Origin: Tissierellia bacterium
GTDB lineage: Bacteria > Bacillota > Clostridia > Tissierellales > Tepidimicrobiaceae
Direction of reading: 5' to 3'
DNA: 64,000 bases
Assembly: GCA_012728725.1 (NCBI GenBank)
Contig: JAAYEM010000029.1
Span: forward strand, 1-64,000
A program made the translations under genes and the position numbers. Below are positions 52,922 to 61,359 of the stretch, one piece after another. The first letter of the stretch is position 1; each line of letters starts with the position of its first letter. A model generated the notes under the pieces. That model was not told the origin of the DNA and did not search any database. It was given only the letters and a program-made list of their open reading frames with translations.

Positions 52922-53671
52922 ATGAATAGGGATGAGTTGTGGAAAAAGTATCACTCAACGAAAGATAAAAGATTGAAACAATTACTAATTGAAGAATATG
53001 TTGGTCTAGTAAAAATAGTTGCGGGCAGAATGTATAATTATTATGGGAGTAAAGTGGATTACGATGATTTAATTGGTTTTGGAATGATAGGATTGATAGA
53101 CAGTGTTGAAAGATTTGATATCAATAAAAATATTAAATTTGAGACCTATGCCCAAATAAGAATTAAGGGAACCATTATAGATAATATAAGGAAATTAGAC
53201 TGGATACCCAGGTCTTTAAGAAAAAAGTCTAAAGAGATTCAAAGTGGAATGAAAAAATTGGAAAACAAATTGGGCAGAACTCCGTCAAACAGGGAATTGT
53301 CTGAATATTTAGATATATCTTTGGAAGAACTTGAATCTGCCCTTGCAGATATAAGCAATTTTAATGTGGCTTCATTAGAGGATTTGCTCATAAATAATTG
53401 TGAGCACAACATCGACAGTGATTTAGATAGGAATTCACCAGAGCAGATTTATGAAATAAAAGAGATTAAAGAAATCCTAGGGAAAATAATAGACAACCTA
53501 TCAGAGAGTGAAAAAATGGTCATATCATTGTATTATTATGATGAATTGACATATAAAGAAATAGGACATATTATGGAATTATCAGAATCTAGAATTTCCC
53601 AAATACATAGCAAGGCCATTTTAAATATAAAGAATCAATTGATTAAACAGGGTATATATGACATTAATTAG
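52922..53671 (+). CDS. sigD: flagellar/motility sigma factor SigD (FliA/WhiG family)
   Basis: Alternative sigma factor for late flagellar and autolysin genes. The 249-residue protein has region 2 (VDYDDLIGFGMIGLIDSVER, FETYAQIRIKGTIIDNIRKL), region 3 and region 4 with the helix-turn-helix LTYKEIGHIMELSESRISQI. The pattern DWIPRSLRKK is characteristic of FliA/WhiG. ATG 52922 is 8 bases after AGAGGAGG; an earlier ATG at 52880 would overlap cheD and lacks homology. Lying far downstream in the operon, its output would rise only after long transcription, as reported in Bacillus. Confidence 0.96.
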   Translation: MNRDELWKKYHSTKDKRLKQLLIEEYVGLVKIVAGRMYNYYGSKVDYDDLIGFGMIGLIDSVERFDINKNIKFETYAQIRIKGTIIDNIRKLDWIPRSLRKKSKEIQSGMKKLENKLGRTPSNRELSEYLDISLEELESALADISNFNVASLEDLLINNCEHNIDSDLDRNSPEQIYEIKEIKEILGKIIDNLSESEKMVISLYYYDELTYKEIGHIMELSESRISQIHSKAILNIKNQLIKQGIYDIN

Positions 53672-53682
53672 GAGGTAAATTT

Positions 53683-55068
53683 ATGCATAAGATTAATCCC
53701 AATATTTTATTGAAAATTTCAAAGGATGGTTTAAGAGCTTTTATTACTCTGTATAAAGGGGACGATAATGATTCAAACCAGGATAACTACATGATAGATG
53801 AAATCATTAAAAAAATAAAAGAAATAATTAAAGTTGGATTGGATGAGGATAAGCTTAGAAGTATATTATTAAACAAATATTATAATAACAGTATATGTAT
53901 TGCGGAAGGAATTTTACCCCTTCATGGTGAAGATGGTTATATTAAATACTATTTTGATACAGATAAAAAGTTAGTACCAAAGGTATTGGAAGATGGGACG
54001 GTGGACTATAGGGAATTGAATTTTGTTGAAAGTGTAAGAAAAGGTGATGTACTGGCAGAATTAATACCTCCTAAAGATGGAAAAGTTGGTTATAAGGTGA
54101 CTGGAGAAGAAATACCTTTTAAAAAAGGCAAATGTCCCCGTTTAAGATATGGTAAGAATGTAAGGTTGTTGGACAATCAAACTACTTTGGTAGCTGAAAA
54201 AGATGGGCTAGTGAAATTGGATGATGGTAAGGTACTAGTATTAGATTTGTTAGAAGTAGATAATGTGGACAAAAAAGTGGGTAATATCAATTTTAATGGA
54301 AGCGTTATAGTAAGAGGCAATGTCTATAATGGATTCAAGGTTAAAGCTGATGGAGATGTGGAAATTAAAGGAATTATTGAAGGAGCCTATATAGAGAATA
54401 CAGGAAATCTTATGGTAAGACAGGGAATACAAGGTTATAATAAACTAACTGTAAACACCAAGGGTAGTGTTACAGCTAAATTTATTGAAAATGCAATAGT
54501 AGTCTCAGGCAGAAATGTTACAGCAGAAGCCATTATGCATAGTAATATTTCAAGTAAGGATAGGATCAATCTTATTGGGAAAAAGGGCCTTATAGTTGGA
54601 GGGGTTTGTAGAGCAGGTGTAGAAATATCTGCCAAGACAATAGGATCTTCTATGGCTACTTCTACAGTATTGGAAGTAAGAGTAGATCCAGAAATTAAGA
54701 AAAAATGTGAGTATTTAAAGAACAAAATAAACAATTATAAAGAAAATCTAGATAAGATTATAAAATCTTTAAACCTATTAGATAAGCTTAAAAGAGCTAA
54801 TAGGCTTGATGAGAAAAAGGAAGAGATGTATATTAAGCTATTAAAAACTAAGGATAAAATTGTCATCGAGTTGGATGAATTAAATGAAGAATACTTAAAA
54901 ATACAAGGAGAAATAGAGAACTCATCTATGGGAAGGATAAAGGTTTCAGATACCATATATCCTGGTGTAAAAATAACAATAGGTGACAGCACCATGTTTA
55001 TTAGAAATGAGATGAGCAGGTGCACCTTTTACAGAGATGGAGGGGAGATAAAAATAGGTCCTTATTAG
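53683..55068 (+). CDS. FapA family protein (DUF342)
   Basis: A 461-residue DUF342/FapA protein. The N-terminal part is variable; the centre contains the family's glycine-rich beta-helix-like stretch (ELIPPKDGKVGYKVTGEEI, then NFNGSVIVRGNVYNGFKVKA and DVEIKGIIEGAYIENTG). A coiled coil follows at about 340-415 and a short beta C-terminal domain ends the protein. The family was named for flagellar assembly in some bacteria, but function is poorly known. AGGAGG precedes the ATG; the gene follows sigD by 11 bases, as in many clostridia. Confidence 0.88.
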   Translation: MHKINPNILLKISKDGLRAFITLYKGDDNDSNQDNYMIDEIIKKIKEIIKVGLDEDKLRSILLNKYYNNSICIAEGILPLHGEDGYIKYYFDTDKKLVPKVLEDGTVDYRELNFVESVRKGDVLAELIPPKDGKVGYKVTGEEIPFKKGKCPRLRYGKNVRLLDNQTTLVAEKDGLVKLDDGKVLVLDLLEVDNVDKKVGNINFNGSVIVRGNVYNGFKVKADGDVEIKGIIEGAYIENTGNLMVRQGIQGYNKLTVNTKGSVTAKFIENAIVVSGRNVTAEAIMHSNISSKDRINLIGKKGLIVGGVCRAGVEISAKTIGSSMATSTVLEVRVDPEIKKKCEYLKNKINNYKENLDKIIKSLNLLDKLKRANRLDEKKEEMYIKLLKTKDKIVIELDELNEEYLKIQGEIENSSMGRIKVSDTIYPGVKITIGDSTMFIRNEMSRCTFYRDGGEIKIGPY

Positions 55069-55078
55069 GAGTGATAAT

Positions 55079-55390
55079 ATGTCCATTAGACCTGTTGATT
55101 ATACAAATTTAATCACCAAATCTCAAGAGGTAGCAAAGGTAAAACAAGTAGAGAACGATAAAATAAAGGTACAAATCGAACAGGGGGCTGTTTTTCAGGA
55201 AAAACAAATCCAAGAAAACATGACAAGGGTCAGGGATACCAATAAGAGTGAAAGTAGGATAGTAGATGGTCATAGTAAAAAGGAAGGAGCCTACAAAAAA
55301 AGTAAAGGGAATAAAAAGAGGGAAGAAAAGAAGAGGAAAAAAACTATTGTTAAAGATCAATTAGGTAGAACTATAGATATAAAAATATAA
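55079..55390 (+). CDS. small lysine-rich protein of fla/che operon, function unknown
   Basis: A 103-residue protein that I cannot assign to a characterised family. It begins MSIRPVDYTNLITKSQEVAK and resembles unnamed proteins found at this position in clostridial motility operons. It has no membrane segment or cysteine. The middle is glutamine/glutamate-rich, and the last 35 residues are strongly basic (KKSKGNKKREEKKRKK) before a conserved-looking QLGRTIDIKI end. It is 10 bases after fapA and 12 before the next gene, so it is part of the operon. Confidence 0.75.
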   Translation: MSIRPVDYTNLITKSQEVAKVKQVENDKIKVQIEQGAVFQEKQIQENMTRVRDTNKSESRIVDGHSKKEGAYKKSKGNKKREEKKRKKTIVKDQLGRTIDIKI

Positions 55391-55402
55391 GTAGGGATGC
55401 AT

Positions 55403-55840
55403 ATGTTGTCTATTTTTTTGAACTTTTTCAGTATAATTTGTATAGTAATTGCTTTAGTTTGGATTGGCAGGATTTCAAAAAAAGAAAAGGATATGTATAA
55501 AGAAATTTCAATTATTTATGAGGATATAAAGTATTACTCTAAAACGGTTGAAGATACAATTAATGATTTTGATGACTTAATATCTGCCACTTTAAATAGA
55601 ATGGAAGAGCTACAAAGGAATTATACTAGAGAATATAAGGGAATAAAAGAAAAGGATAATGTGGATAATCATAGTAGTGATGGAAATGAAGTAAACAGCA
55701 ATAAGGATTTATATAAAAAAATAATAGAATTTAAAAAGATGGGCTTATCAAATGAGGAGATTGCAAAAAAACTTAATAAGGGTATAAGGGAAGTGGAAAT
55801 AATAATAAGGATGTGGGGAAACATAAATAGAAATTATTGA
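55403..55840 (+). CDS. SwrB-like membrane protein (DUF6115)
   Basis: A 145-residue protein with one N-terminal transmembrane helix (about residues 3-21), a charged coiled-coil middle, and a C-terminal helix-turn-helix-like motif (GLSNEEIAKKLNKGIREVEI). Bacillus SwrB (YlxL), which promotes flagellar export-gate activation, has the same plan and also lies between sigD and rpsB. The relationship is inferred from architecture and synteny. I chose ATG 55403 because AGGG is 6 bases upstream; ATG 55397 touches it. It is the last gene of the fla/che block. Confidence 0.8.
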   Translation: MLSIFLNFFSIICIVIALVWIGRISKKEKDMYKEISIIYEDIKYYSKTVEDTINDFDDLISATLNRMEELQRNYTREYKGIKEKDNVDNHSSDGNEVNSNKDLYKKIIEFKKMGLSNEEIAKKLNKGIREVEIIIRMWGNINRNY

Positions 55841-55849
55841 TTTAAAATA

Positions 55850-55878
55850 TTGATTAAAGACTTGACATATGTTATACT
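55850..55878 (+). promoter_or_regulatory. predicted SigA promoter of rpsB
   Basis: TTGATT (55850-55855), 17-base spacer and TATACT (55873-55878) preceded by TGT, an extended -10. A perfect TTGACA at 55862-55867 lies only 5 bases before the same -10 and is therefore not the functional -35 for it. Confidence 0.72.
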
Positions 55879-55884
55879 ACTAAC

Positions 55885-55970
55885 GTGATTACACACATCT
55901 TCTGATGTTTAAGGCTGTGCCTTAAGGTCCCTTAAACGGATGAAGAGGATGGAGGAATAAACGGGAGGTG
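55885..55970 (+). promoter_or_regulatory. structured 5' leader of rpsB with alternative pairings
   Basis: GTTTAAGG (55907-55914) can pair either with CCTTAAAC (55930-55937, 8 bp) or, through its last six bases, with CCTTAA (55920-55925, 5-base loop). Flanking TCTTC/GAAGA can extend the first fold. Autogenous control by S2 is a reasonable inference; I do not recognise a specific described leader family. Confidence 0.55.
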
Positions 55971-55977
55971 AAAAATT

Positions 55978-56685
55978 ATGTCAGTAATTACTATGAAAAG
56001 TCTACTAGAAGCAGGTGTTCATTTTGGTCATCAAACTAGAAGATGGAATCCAAAGATGGAAAAATATATATTCACAGAAAGAAATGGAATATATATAATT
56101 GACCTGCAAAAAACAGTTAAATTGGTGGAAGAAGCCTACAATTTTGTTAAGGAACTTGCTGCAGAAGGGGGAGAAATCCTTTTTATTGGCACTAAAAAAC
56201 AAGCTCAGGAAGCAATTGAGGCTGAGGCAAAAAGATGTGGAATGCACTATGTAAATCAAAGATGGCTTGGTGGTATGTTAACCAATTACAAAACCATCAA
56301 AAAAAGAATTGATAGGCTTCATGAATTAGGAAGAATTGAAGAGGAAGGAATGTTTGATATTCTACCTAAAAAAGAAGTCATCAAATTGAAAAACGAAAGG
56401 GATAGGCTTGAAAAGTTTTTAGGTGGAATCAAAAACATGAATAGACTTCCAGATGCTTTATATGTAGTAGATCCTAGAAAAGAAAGGATTGCAGTAAGTG
56501 AAGCTAGAAAATTAGGGATTCCAGTAGTAGCTATAGTTGATACCAATTGTGATCCAGATGAAATTGACTATGTTATTCCAGGCAATGACGACGCCATTAG
56601 AGCTGTTAAATTATTAACAGAAACTATTGCTAATGCTGTTTTAGAAGGTAGACAAGGTGAGCAAATAGAAGATATAGAAGAATAG
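55978..56685 (+). CDS. rpsB: 30S ribosomal protein S2
   Basis: A 235-residue small-subunit protein that joins late and anchors S1-type contacts. [54 protein letters not shown] and [19 protein letters not shown] are diagnostic. GGGAGGTGA precedes the ATG. It has its own promoter and leader, separating it from the flagellar genes, and a terminator-like hairpin follows before tsf, giving probable differential S2/EF-Ts output. Confidence 0.98.
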   Translation: MSVITMKSLLEAGVHFGHQTRRWNPKMEKYIFTERNGIYIIDLQKTVKLVEEAYNFVKELAAEGGEILFIGTKKQAQEAIEAEAKRCGMHYVNQRWLGGMLTNYKTIKKRIDRLHELGRIEEEGMFDILPKKEVIKLKNERDRLEKFLGGIKNMNRLPDALYVVDPRKERIAVSEARKLGIPVVAIVDTNCDPDEIDYVIPGNDDAIRAVKLLTETIANAVLEGRQGEQIEDIEE

Positions 56686-56689
56686 CACA

Positions 56690-56734
56690 TGGGTAAGAGT
56701 TTAAAGGATTTTCCTTTATACTCTTACCATTTTT
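56690..56734 (+). terminator. terminator or attenuator between rpsB and tsf
   Basis: GGTAAGAGT (56692-56700) pairs with ACTCTTACC (56720-56728); a further six pairs extend the inner stem after one mismatch. An ATTTTT tail (56729-56734) follows. Because tsf usually shares the rpsB transcript, partial read-through is likely. Confidence 0.8.
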
Positions 56735-56755
56735 AACAATAAGAGGAGGGATAGA

Positions 56756-57403
56756 ATGAGCATAAGTGCTTCACAAGTTAAAGAGCTAAGAGAAAGAACT
56801 GGGGCAGGCATGATGGATTGTAAGAAGGCATTGGTTGAAGCGAATGGAGATATTGAGAAAGCCATTGTAATATTAAGGGAAAAGGGTCTATCTCAAGCAG
56901 CGAAAAAATCTGGAAGAATTGCTGCCGAAGGATTGGTAGATGCCTACATACACGGTGGCAGAATTGGAGTTTTAATTGAGGTAAACTCTGAAACTGATTT
57001 TGTTGCTAAGACTGATGAATTTAAACAATTTGTAAGGGATATGGCTATGCAAGTTGCCGCTTCTAATCCCAAATATATAAGTAAAGAAGATGTACCAGAA
57101 GAGGAAATAGAAAAGGAAAGAGAAATATTAATGAATCAAGTGGTAAATGAAGGCAAGCCAGAGCATGTGGCTTCAAAGATAGTTGAAGGTAGATTAGGAA
57201 AGTACTATGAACAGGTTTGTTTATTAGAGCAGCCTTTTATTAGGGATACTAGCATAAAAGTTAAAGACCTATTAAATGAAAAAATTGCTAAAATAGGAGA
57301 AAATATTAAGATTAGAAGATTTGTTAGATATGAGGTAGGGGAAGGTATAGATAAAAAAGAAGAAAATTTTGCTGAAGAAGTAGCAAAGCAAATGAAGATT
57401 TAG
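56756..57403 (+). CDS. tsf: elongation factor Ts (short form)
   Basis: Guanine nucleotide exchange factor for EF-Tu. The 215-residue protein begins with the UBA-like helix region [20 protein letters not shown], followed by the exchange motif [15 protein letters not shown]. It is clearly shorter than the roughly 290-residue form of Bacillus and resembles short EF-Ts of Thermus type with one core subdomain reduced; the frame is intact to a natural stop, so this is not a truncation by frameshift. GAGGAGGG lies upstream of ATG 56756. Confidence 0.95.
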   Translation: MSISASQVKELRERTGAGMMDCKKALVEANGDIEKAIVILREKGLSQAAKKSGRIAAEGLVDAYIHGGRIGVLIEVNSETDFVAKTDEFKQFVRDMAMQVAASNPKYISKEDVPEEEIEKEREILMNQVVNEGKPEHVASKIVEGRLGKYYEQVCLLEQPFIRDTSIKVKDLLNEKIAKIGENIKIRRFVRYEVGEGIDKKEENFAEEVAKQMKI

Positions 57404-57440
57404 TTAAATGGAGAACACTAGTTGTTCTCCATTTAACTAA
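57400..57440 (+). terminator. 18-bp perfect hairpin at the end of tsf, weak T-tract
   Basis: Arms 57400-57417 and 57423-57440 are perfectly complementary around a 5-base loop. The tsf stop codon lies in the left arm. The following bases (ATAATTAAG) are not a proper T run, so it may be a 3'-end stabiliser or a roadblock more than a classical terminator. Confidence 0.65.
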
Positions 57441-57481
57441 ATAATTAAGTAGTTTATAGATTTAATAGAAGGAGTGTTTTT

Positions 57482-58198
57482 ATGACGGAACCAGTATACA
57501 AAAGAGTTGTTTTGAAATTGAGTGGAGAAGCTTTGGCAGGGAAAAAAGGTCATGGGATAGATATAGATACAGTTAATAGGATATCTAATGAAATAAAGCA
57601 GTTGAATGATATGGGAGTAGAAGTGGCTATAGTAGTAGGCGGAGGTAATTTTTGGAGGGGAAAATCTGCTAAGGAGATGGATAGGACAACTTCTGATTAT
57701 ATGGGGATGTTAGGCACAGTTATCAATGCTCTTGCCCTACAAGATGCATTGGAAAAAATAGGGGTTGTTACAAGGGTGCAGACTGCTATTGAAATGAGGC
57801 AGATTGCGGAACCCTATATTAGAAGAAGGGCAATAAGACATCTGGAAAAGAAGAGGGTAGTAATATTTGCCGCCGGATCAGGAAATCCTTATTTTTCAAC
57901 AGATACCACTGCAGCACTTAGGGCTGCTGAAATAGAAGCGGAAGTAATACTTTTGGCTAAAAAAGGAGTAGATGGAGTATATGATTCTGATCCATACCTT
58001 AATGCATCTGCCAAAAAGTTTGATACTCTTAGATATATTGATATATTAAATATGGGGTTAGGAATTATGGACTCTACAGCTACTTCTTTATGCATGGACA
58101 ATAGTATACCAATAATAGTATTTGGCATTGATAGGCCAAATAATATTATTGATGTAATACTAGGTAAGAAAATTGGTACTCATGTAAAGGAGGAATGA
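57482..58198 (+). CDS. pyrH: uridylate kinase
   Basis: Phosphorylates UMP to UDP for nucleotide and cell-wall precursor supply; hexameric and allosterically controlled. The 238-residue protein shows [56 protein letters not shown] and [12 protein letters not shown], all UMP-kinase motifs. AAGGAG precedes ATG 57482. It lies directly before frr in the standard order. Confidence 0.97.
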   Translation: MTEPVYKRVVLKLSGEALAGKKGHGIDIDTVNRISNEIKQLNDMGVEVAIVVGGGNFWRGKSAKEMDRTTSDYMGMLGTVINALALQDALEKIGVVTRVQTAIEMRQIAEPYIRRRAIRHLEKKRVVIFAAGSGNPYFSTDTTAALRAAEIEAEVILLAKKGVDGVYDSDPYLNASAKKFDTLRYIDILNMGLGIMDSTATSLCMDNSIPIIVFGIDRPNNIIDVILGKKIGTHVKEE

Positions 58199-58200
58199 TT

Positions 58201-58758
58201 ATGTATTTAGAGGTTCATAAGCAAGCTGAAGAAAAGATGAAAAAAACGGTGGAAGTTTTTAAGGAAGAACTGAAATCTATAAGAGCTGGTAGGGCGAATC
58301 CTGCTTTACTTGATAAAATTTCCATCGATTATTATGGTACTCCCACCCCTTTAAAACAGGTTTCAACCATAACAGCTCCAGAACCTAGATTATTAGTTGT
58401 TCAACCATGGGACGTTAATTTAATCCCTGTAATAGAAAAGGCAATATTAAAAGCAGATCTGGGATTAAATCCATCTAATGATGGAAAGGTAATTAGGTTA
58501 CCTATTCCACTTCTTACCGAAGAAAGAAGAAAAGAACTTGTAAAATTAGTAAGAAAGAATGCTGAAAATGCCAAAATATCAGTAAGAAATATTAGAAGAG
58601 AGACAAATGATATAATCAAAAAAATGGAAAAGGGTAAAGAGCTAAGCGAAGATGATAGGAAGGCTGCAGAAGGCGAAACCCAAAAACTCACCGATAAGTA
58701 TATAGATATGATTGATGAGATTACAAGTAGAAAAGAGGAAGAATTATTGGAGATTTAG
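58201..58758 (+). CDS. frr: ribosome recycling factor
   Basis: Splits post-termination ribosomes together with EF-G. The 185-residue length equals the family standard. [34 protein letters not shown] and [20 protein letters not shown] are diagnostic. I chose ATG 58201 since AGGAGG (58188-58193) is 7 bases away; the ATG at 58195 is only 1 base from it. It begins 2 bases after pyrH. Confidence 0.97.
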   Translation: MYLEVHKQAEEKMKKTVEVFKEELKSIRAGRANPALLDKISIDYYGTPTPLKQVSTITAPEPRLLVVQPWDVNLIPVIEKAILKADLGLNPSNDGKVIRLPIPLLTEERRKELVKLVRKNAENAKISVRNIRRETNDIIKKMEKGKELSEDDRKAAEGETQKLTDKYIDMIDEITSRKEEELLEI

Positions 58759-58761
58759 ATT

Positions 58762-58788
58762 CCCCTTCTCACAAAGAAGGGGTTTTTA
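58762..58788 (+). terminator. intrinsic terminator after frr
   Basis: CCCCTTCT (58762-58769) pairs with AGAAGGGG (58775-58782) around a 5-base loop, followed by TTTTT (58783-58787). It lies between frr and uppS; some read-through is probable because no separate uppS promoter is visible. Confidence 0.88.
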
Positions 58789-58806
58789 ACAATGGAGGTA
58801 AGTATT

Positions 58807-59550
58807 ATGAGACTGAATTCAGCACAAGAATTGAGAAAAAAAATAGATCCTATGAAACTTCCTAAGCATGTAGCTATTATTATGGATGGTAATGGAAGAT
58901 GGGCAAAAAAAAGACACCTTCCAAGGACTGCAGGCCATCAAGAAGGGATGAAAAGAGTTGTTGAAATAGTAGAAGTAGCCAATAAATTAAATATTGAATA
59001 TCTATCCCTTTATGCTTTTTCCACGGAAAATTGGAAACGGCCCAAGGAAGAAATTCAAGGTATTATGAAAATATTGGTACAGTATATTAGGATGGAATTA
59101 GAAAGGATACATAAAAATAATATAAAGATTCAAGTAATGGGGGATTTAAAAAGACTGCCAGATGCACCAAGGAAAGAAGTTGAAAGAGCAATAGAAAAGA
59201 CTAAGAATAACTCTAAAATGATTTTGAATATAGGGTTAAACTATGGTGGCAGGGATGAAATTGTGCGTGCTGTAAAGAATATTTTAGAAGATATAGAAAT
59301 GGGTAAACTAAAAAAAGAGGATATAGATAAAGAACTGTTTTCACAATATTTATATACGCATAATTTGCCAGATCCAGATTTGCTTATTAGGCCTAGTGGG
59401 GAAATAAGACTGAGTAATTTTATGCTTTATCAAGTAGCATATACTGAATTTTATTTTTGCGATACATACTGGCCTGATTTCAAGGAAGAGGATTTTTATA
59501 AAGCTATACTAGAATATCAAAGTAGAAACAGAAGATTTGGGGGAGTTTAA
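58807..59550 (+). CDS. uppS: undecaprenyl diphosphate synthase
   Basis: Condenses isopentenyl diphosphate onto farnesyl diphosphate to make the C55 carrier for peptidoglycan and teichoic acids. The 247-residue protein shows the catalytic aspartate D27 in IIMDGNGRWAKKR, HQEGMKRV, YAFSTENWKRP, LNYGGRDEI and the C-terminal LIRPSGEIRLSNFML motif. ATG 58807 is 8 bases from GGAGG (58794-58798); ATG 58792 lies before the site. It ends directly at the cdsA start. Confidence 0.97.
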   Translation: MRLNSAQELRKKIDPMKLPKHVAIIMDGNGRWAKKRHLPRTAGHQEGMKRVVEIVEVANKLNIEYLSLYAFSTENWKRPKEEIQGIMKILVQYIRMELERIHKNNIKIQVMGDLKRLPDAPRKEVERAIEKTKNNSKMILNIGLNYGGRDEIVRAVKNILEDIEMGKLKKEDIDKELFSQYLYTHNLPDPDLLIRPSGEIRLSNFMLYQVAYTEFYFCDTYWPDFKEEDFYKAILEYQSRNRRFGGV

Positions 59551-60324
59551 GTGAAAGAACTATTTATTAGAGCTATTAGTGGTCTATTGATAGTTTTATT
59601 ATCTATTTTTATAATATCCAAGGGAGGTAGCTTGCTGGCCTATTTTATTTTTTTATTATCCCTAATTGGGATTAGGGAATTTTATAGGGCTGTAGAGAAT
59701 ATAAAGATAAAACCTGTTAAGATTATAGGCTATATTTCCTGTGTTGGTTTTCTGCTAAATGCTTTAGGAATAAAATGGGTTTCTGTTTCCCTGATTCTAT
59801 TTTTTGCAGTAGCTGCATTATTAACCACCTTAGTGTTTAAGAAGGATATAAAACTGTTAGATATAGCTATGACTTTATTTGGAATATTCTACATACCCTT
59901 TCTTATGCAACATATTATATATTTAGATGGGTCTATTTATATCTGGTTAATATTTATAACTGCATGGGGCACTGATACTATGGCATATTTATCCGGGAGT
60001 ATATTTGGTAAAAACAAACTTTGTCCCCAAATAAGCCCAAAGAAAACCATTGAAGGATCAATTGGGGGGATCTTAGGGTCTGTTTTATTGACCTTGGCAT
60101 ATGGTATATATTACCAACTGTCCCCTATATGGTTTTTCCTTTTACTTTCATTTGTTGCTTCAATTATAGCACAAATAGGAGATTTAATAGCCTCTAAATT
60201 AAAGAGGATTACCGGGATAAAGGATTTCGGATTTATTATGCCAGGTCATGGGGGTATATTAGATAGATTTGACAGTATATTATTTACTGCTCCATTAATT
60301 TACTATATGGTAAATCTACTATAA
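59551..60324 (+). CDS. cdsA: phosphatidate cytidylyltransferase
   Basis: Makes CDP-diacylglycerol from phosphatidate and CTP. The 257-residue integral membrane protein has several hydrophobic helices and the CDS signature at the C-terminus (SKLKRITGIKDFG, then PGHGGILDRFDS). GTG 59551 follows the uppS stop without a gap, with GGGGGAG upstream. In Bacillus the next gene is dxr; here rseP follows after 19 bases. Confidence 0.96.
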   Translation: MKELFIRAISGLLIVLLSIFIISKGGSLLAYFIFLLSLIGIREFYRAVENIKIKPVKIIGYISCVGFLLNALGIKWVSVSLILFFAVAALLTTLVFKKDIKLLDIAMTLFGIFYIPFLMQHIIYLDGSIYIWLIFITAWGTDTMAYLSGSIFGKNKLCPQISPKKTIEGSIGGILGSVLLTLAYGIYYQLSPIWFFLLLSFVASIIAQIGDLIASKLKRITGIKDFGFIMPGHGGILDRFDSILFTAPLIYYMVNLL

Positions 60325-60343
60325 TAGATAGGTGGTGGACAAA

Positions 60344-61354
60344 ATGTTGACAGCAGTTGCAGCAGTTTTTGTATTTTTGATGGTAATACTTTTTCATGAA
60401 CTTGGTCATTTTATCACGGCAAAAATAGTGGGTATAAAGGTAAATGAATTCTCTATAGGCATGGGGCCTAAAATATTACAAAAGCAGGTAGGGGAAACCA
60501 AATACAGCATCAGAATATTGCCTATAGGTGGCTATGTTAGTATGGAAGGAGAAGATGAAAAATCTAACCACCCTAGAAGCTTTAATAATGTACCTGCCCA
60601 TTCCAGGATGTTGGTGGTGGCGGCAGGAGCATTGATGAATTTTATTTTAGCCATAATAGTATTTTCGATTGTTTCACTAAATGTTGGCATGCCTACAACT
60701 ACAGTTTTAAGGACTATTGAGAATTCCCCTGCAGAACAAGTTGGAATAGTTAGTGGTGATACCATATTGAGTATCAATGACCAGGAAGTCAAAAACTGGG
60801 ACTCCATGGTTAAAATTATAAGCAATTCCGACCCAAATGAAGATATGGATATTGTAGTATTAAGGGATGAAAAGAAAATTCACTATACTTTAAAACCTGA
60901 AGTTATAGATGGTAGAACCATGATAGGTGTAGAGCCAACTTATGAAAGATCCTTACTCTCTGCTATAAAGGGTGGTTTCCAAAAAACAGGAACTATGTTT
61001 GGTTTGATGGTTGATTTTATTAAGATGCTATTTAGAGGTGAAGTAACAACTAGAGATTTGTCAGGACCTGTAGGTGTGATATATACAATTGGTGAAGCGG
61101 CTAAATATGGATTTATAAATTTATTATATTTTATGGGATTTATTAGTGTAAATTTAGGATTCTTTAATTTATTGCCCCTACCTGCCTTAGATGGAAGTAG
61201 AATAGTATTTTCCTTCATAGAGATTATTAGAGGAAAGGGTATTGATCCTGAAAAGGAAGGTTTCATTCATTTTATAGGTTTTATTCTATTAATATTACTA
61301 ATGTTGACGGTAACTTATTCAGATATCATTAGATTTAATATATTTAGAAGGTGA
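60344..61354 (+). CDS. rseP: RIP metalloprotease RseP (site-2 protease)
   Basis: Intramembrane zinc protease that cleaves regulatory membrane proteins. The 336-residue protein has the HELGH zinc motif (H18-H22) in its first transmembrane helix, one PDZ domain at about 115-180 (AEQVGIVSGDTILSINDQEV), and the second conserved membrane motif FNLLPLPALDGSR. ATG 60344 is 8 bases from AGGTGG; GTG 60332 overlaps that site. The stop overlaps the upstream part of the ispG leader. Confidence 0.95.
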   Translation: MLTAVAAVFVFLMVILFHELGHFITAKIVGIKVNEFSIGMGPKILQKQVGETKYSIRILPIGGYVSMEGEDEKSNHPRSFNNVPAHSRMLVVAAGALMNFILAIIVFSIVSLNVGMPTTTVLRTIENSPAEQVGIVSGDTILSINDQEVKNWDSMVKIISNSDPNEDMDIVVLRDEKKIHYTLKPEVIDGRTMIGVEPTYERSLLSAIKGGFQKTGTMFGLMVDFIKMLFRGEVTTRDLSGPVGVIYTIGEAAKYGFINLLYFMGFISVNLGFFNLLPLPALDGSRIVFSFIEIIRGKGIDPEKEGFIHFIGFILLILLMLTVTYSDIIRFNIFRR

Positions 61355-61359
61355 TACAA

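Noticed and set aside
55862-55878. TTGACA directly before TATACT upstream of rpsB as a promoter
   Set aside because: The spacer is only 5 bases; the TTGATT at 55850-55855 with 17-base spacing is the better -35.
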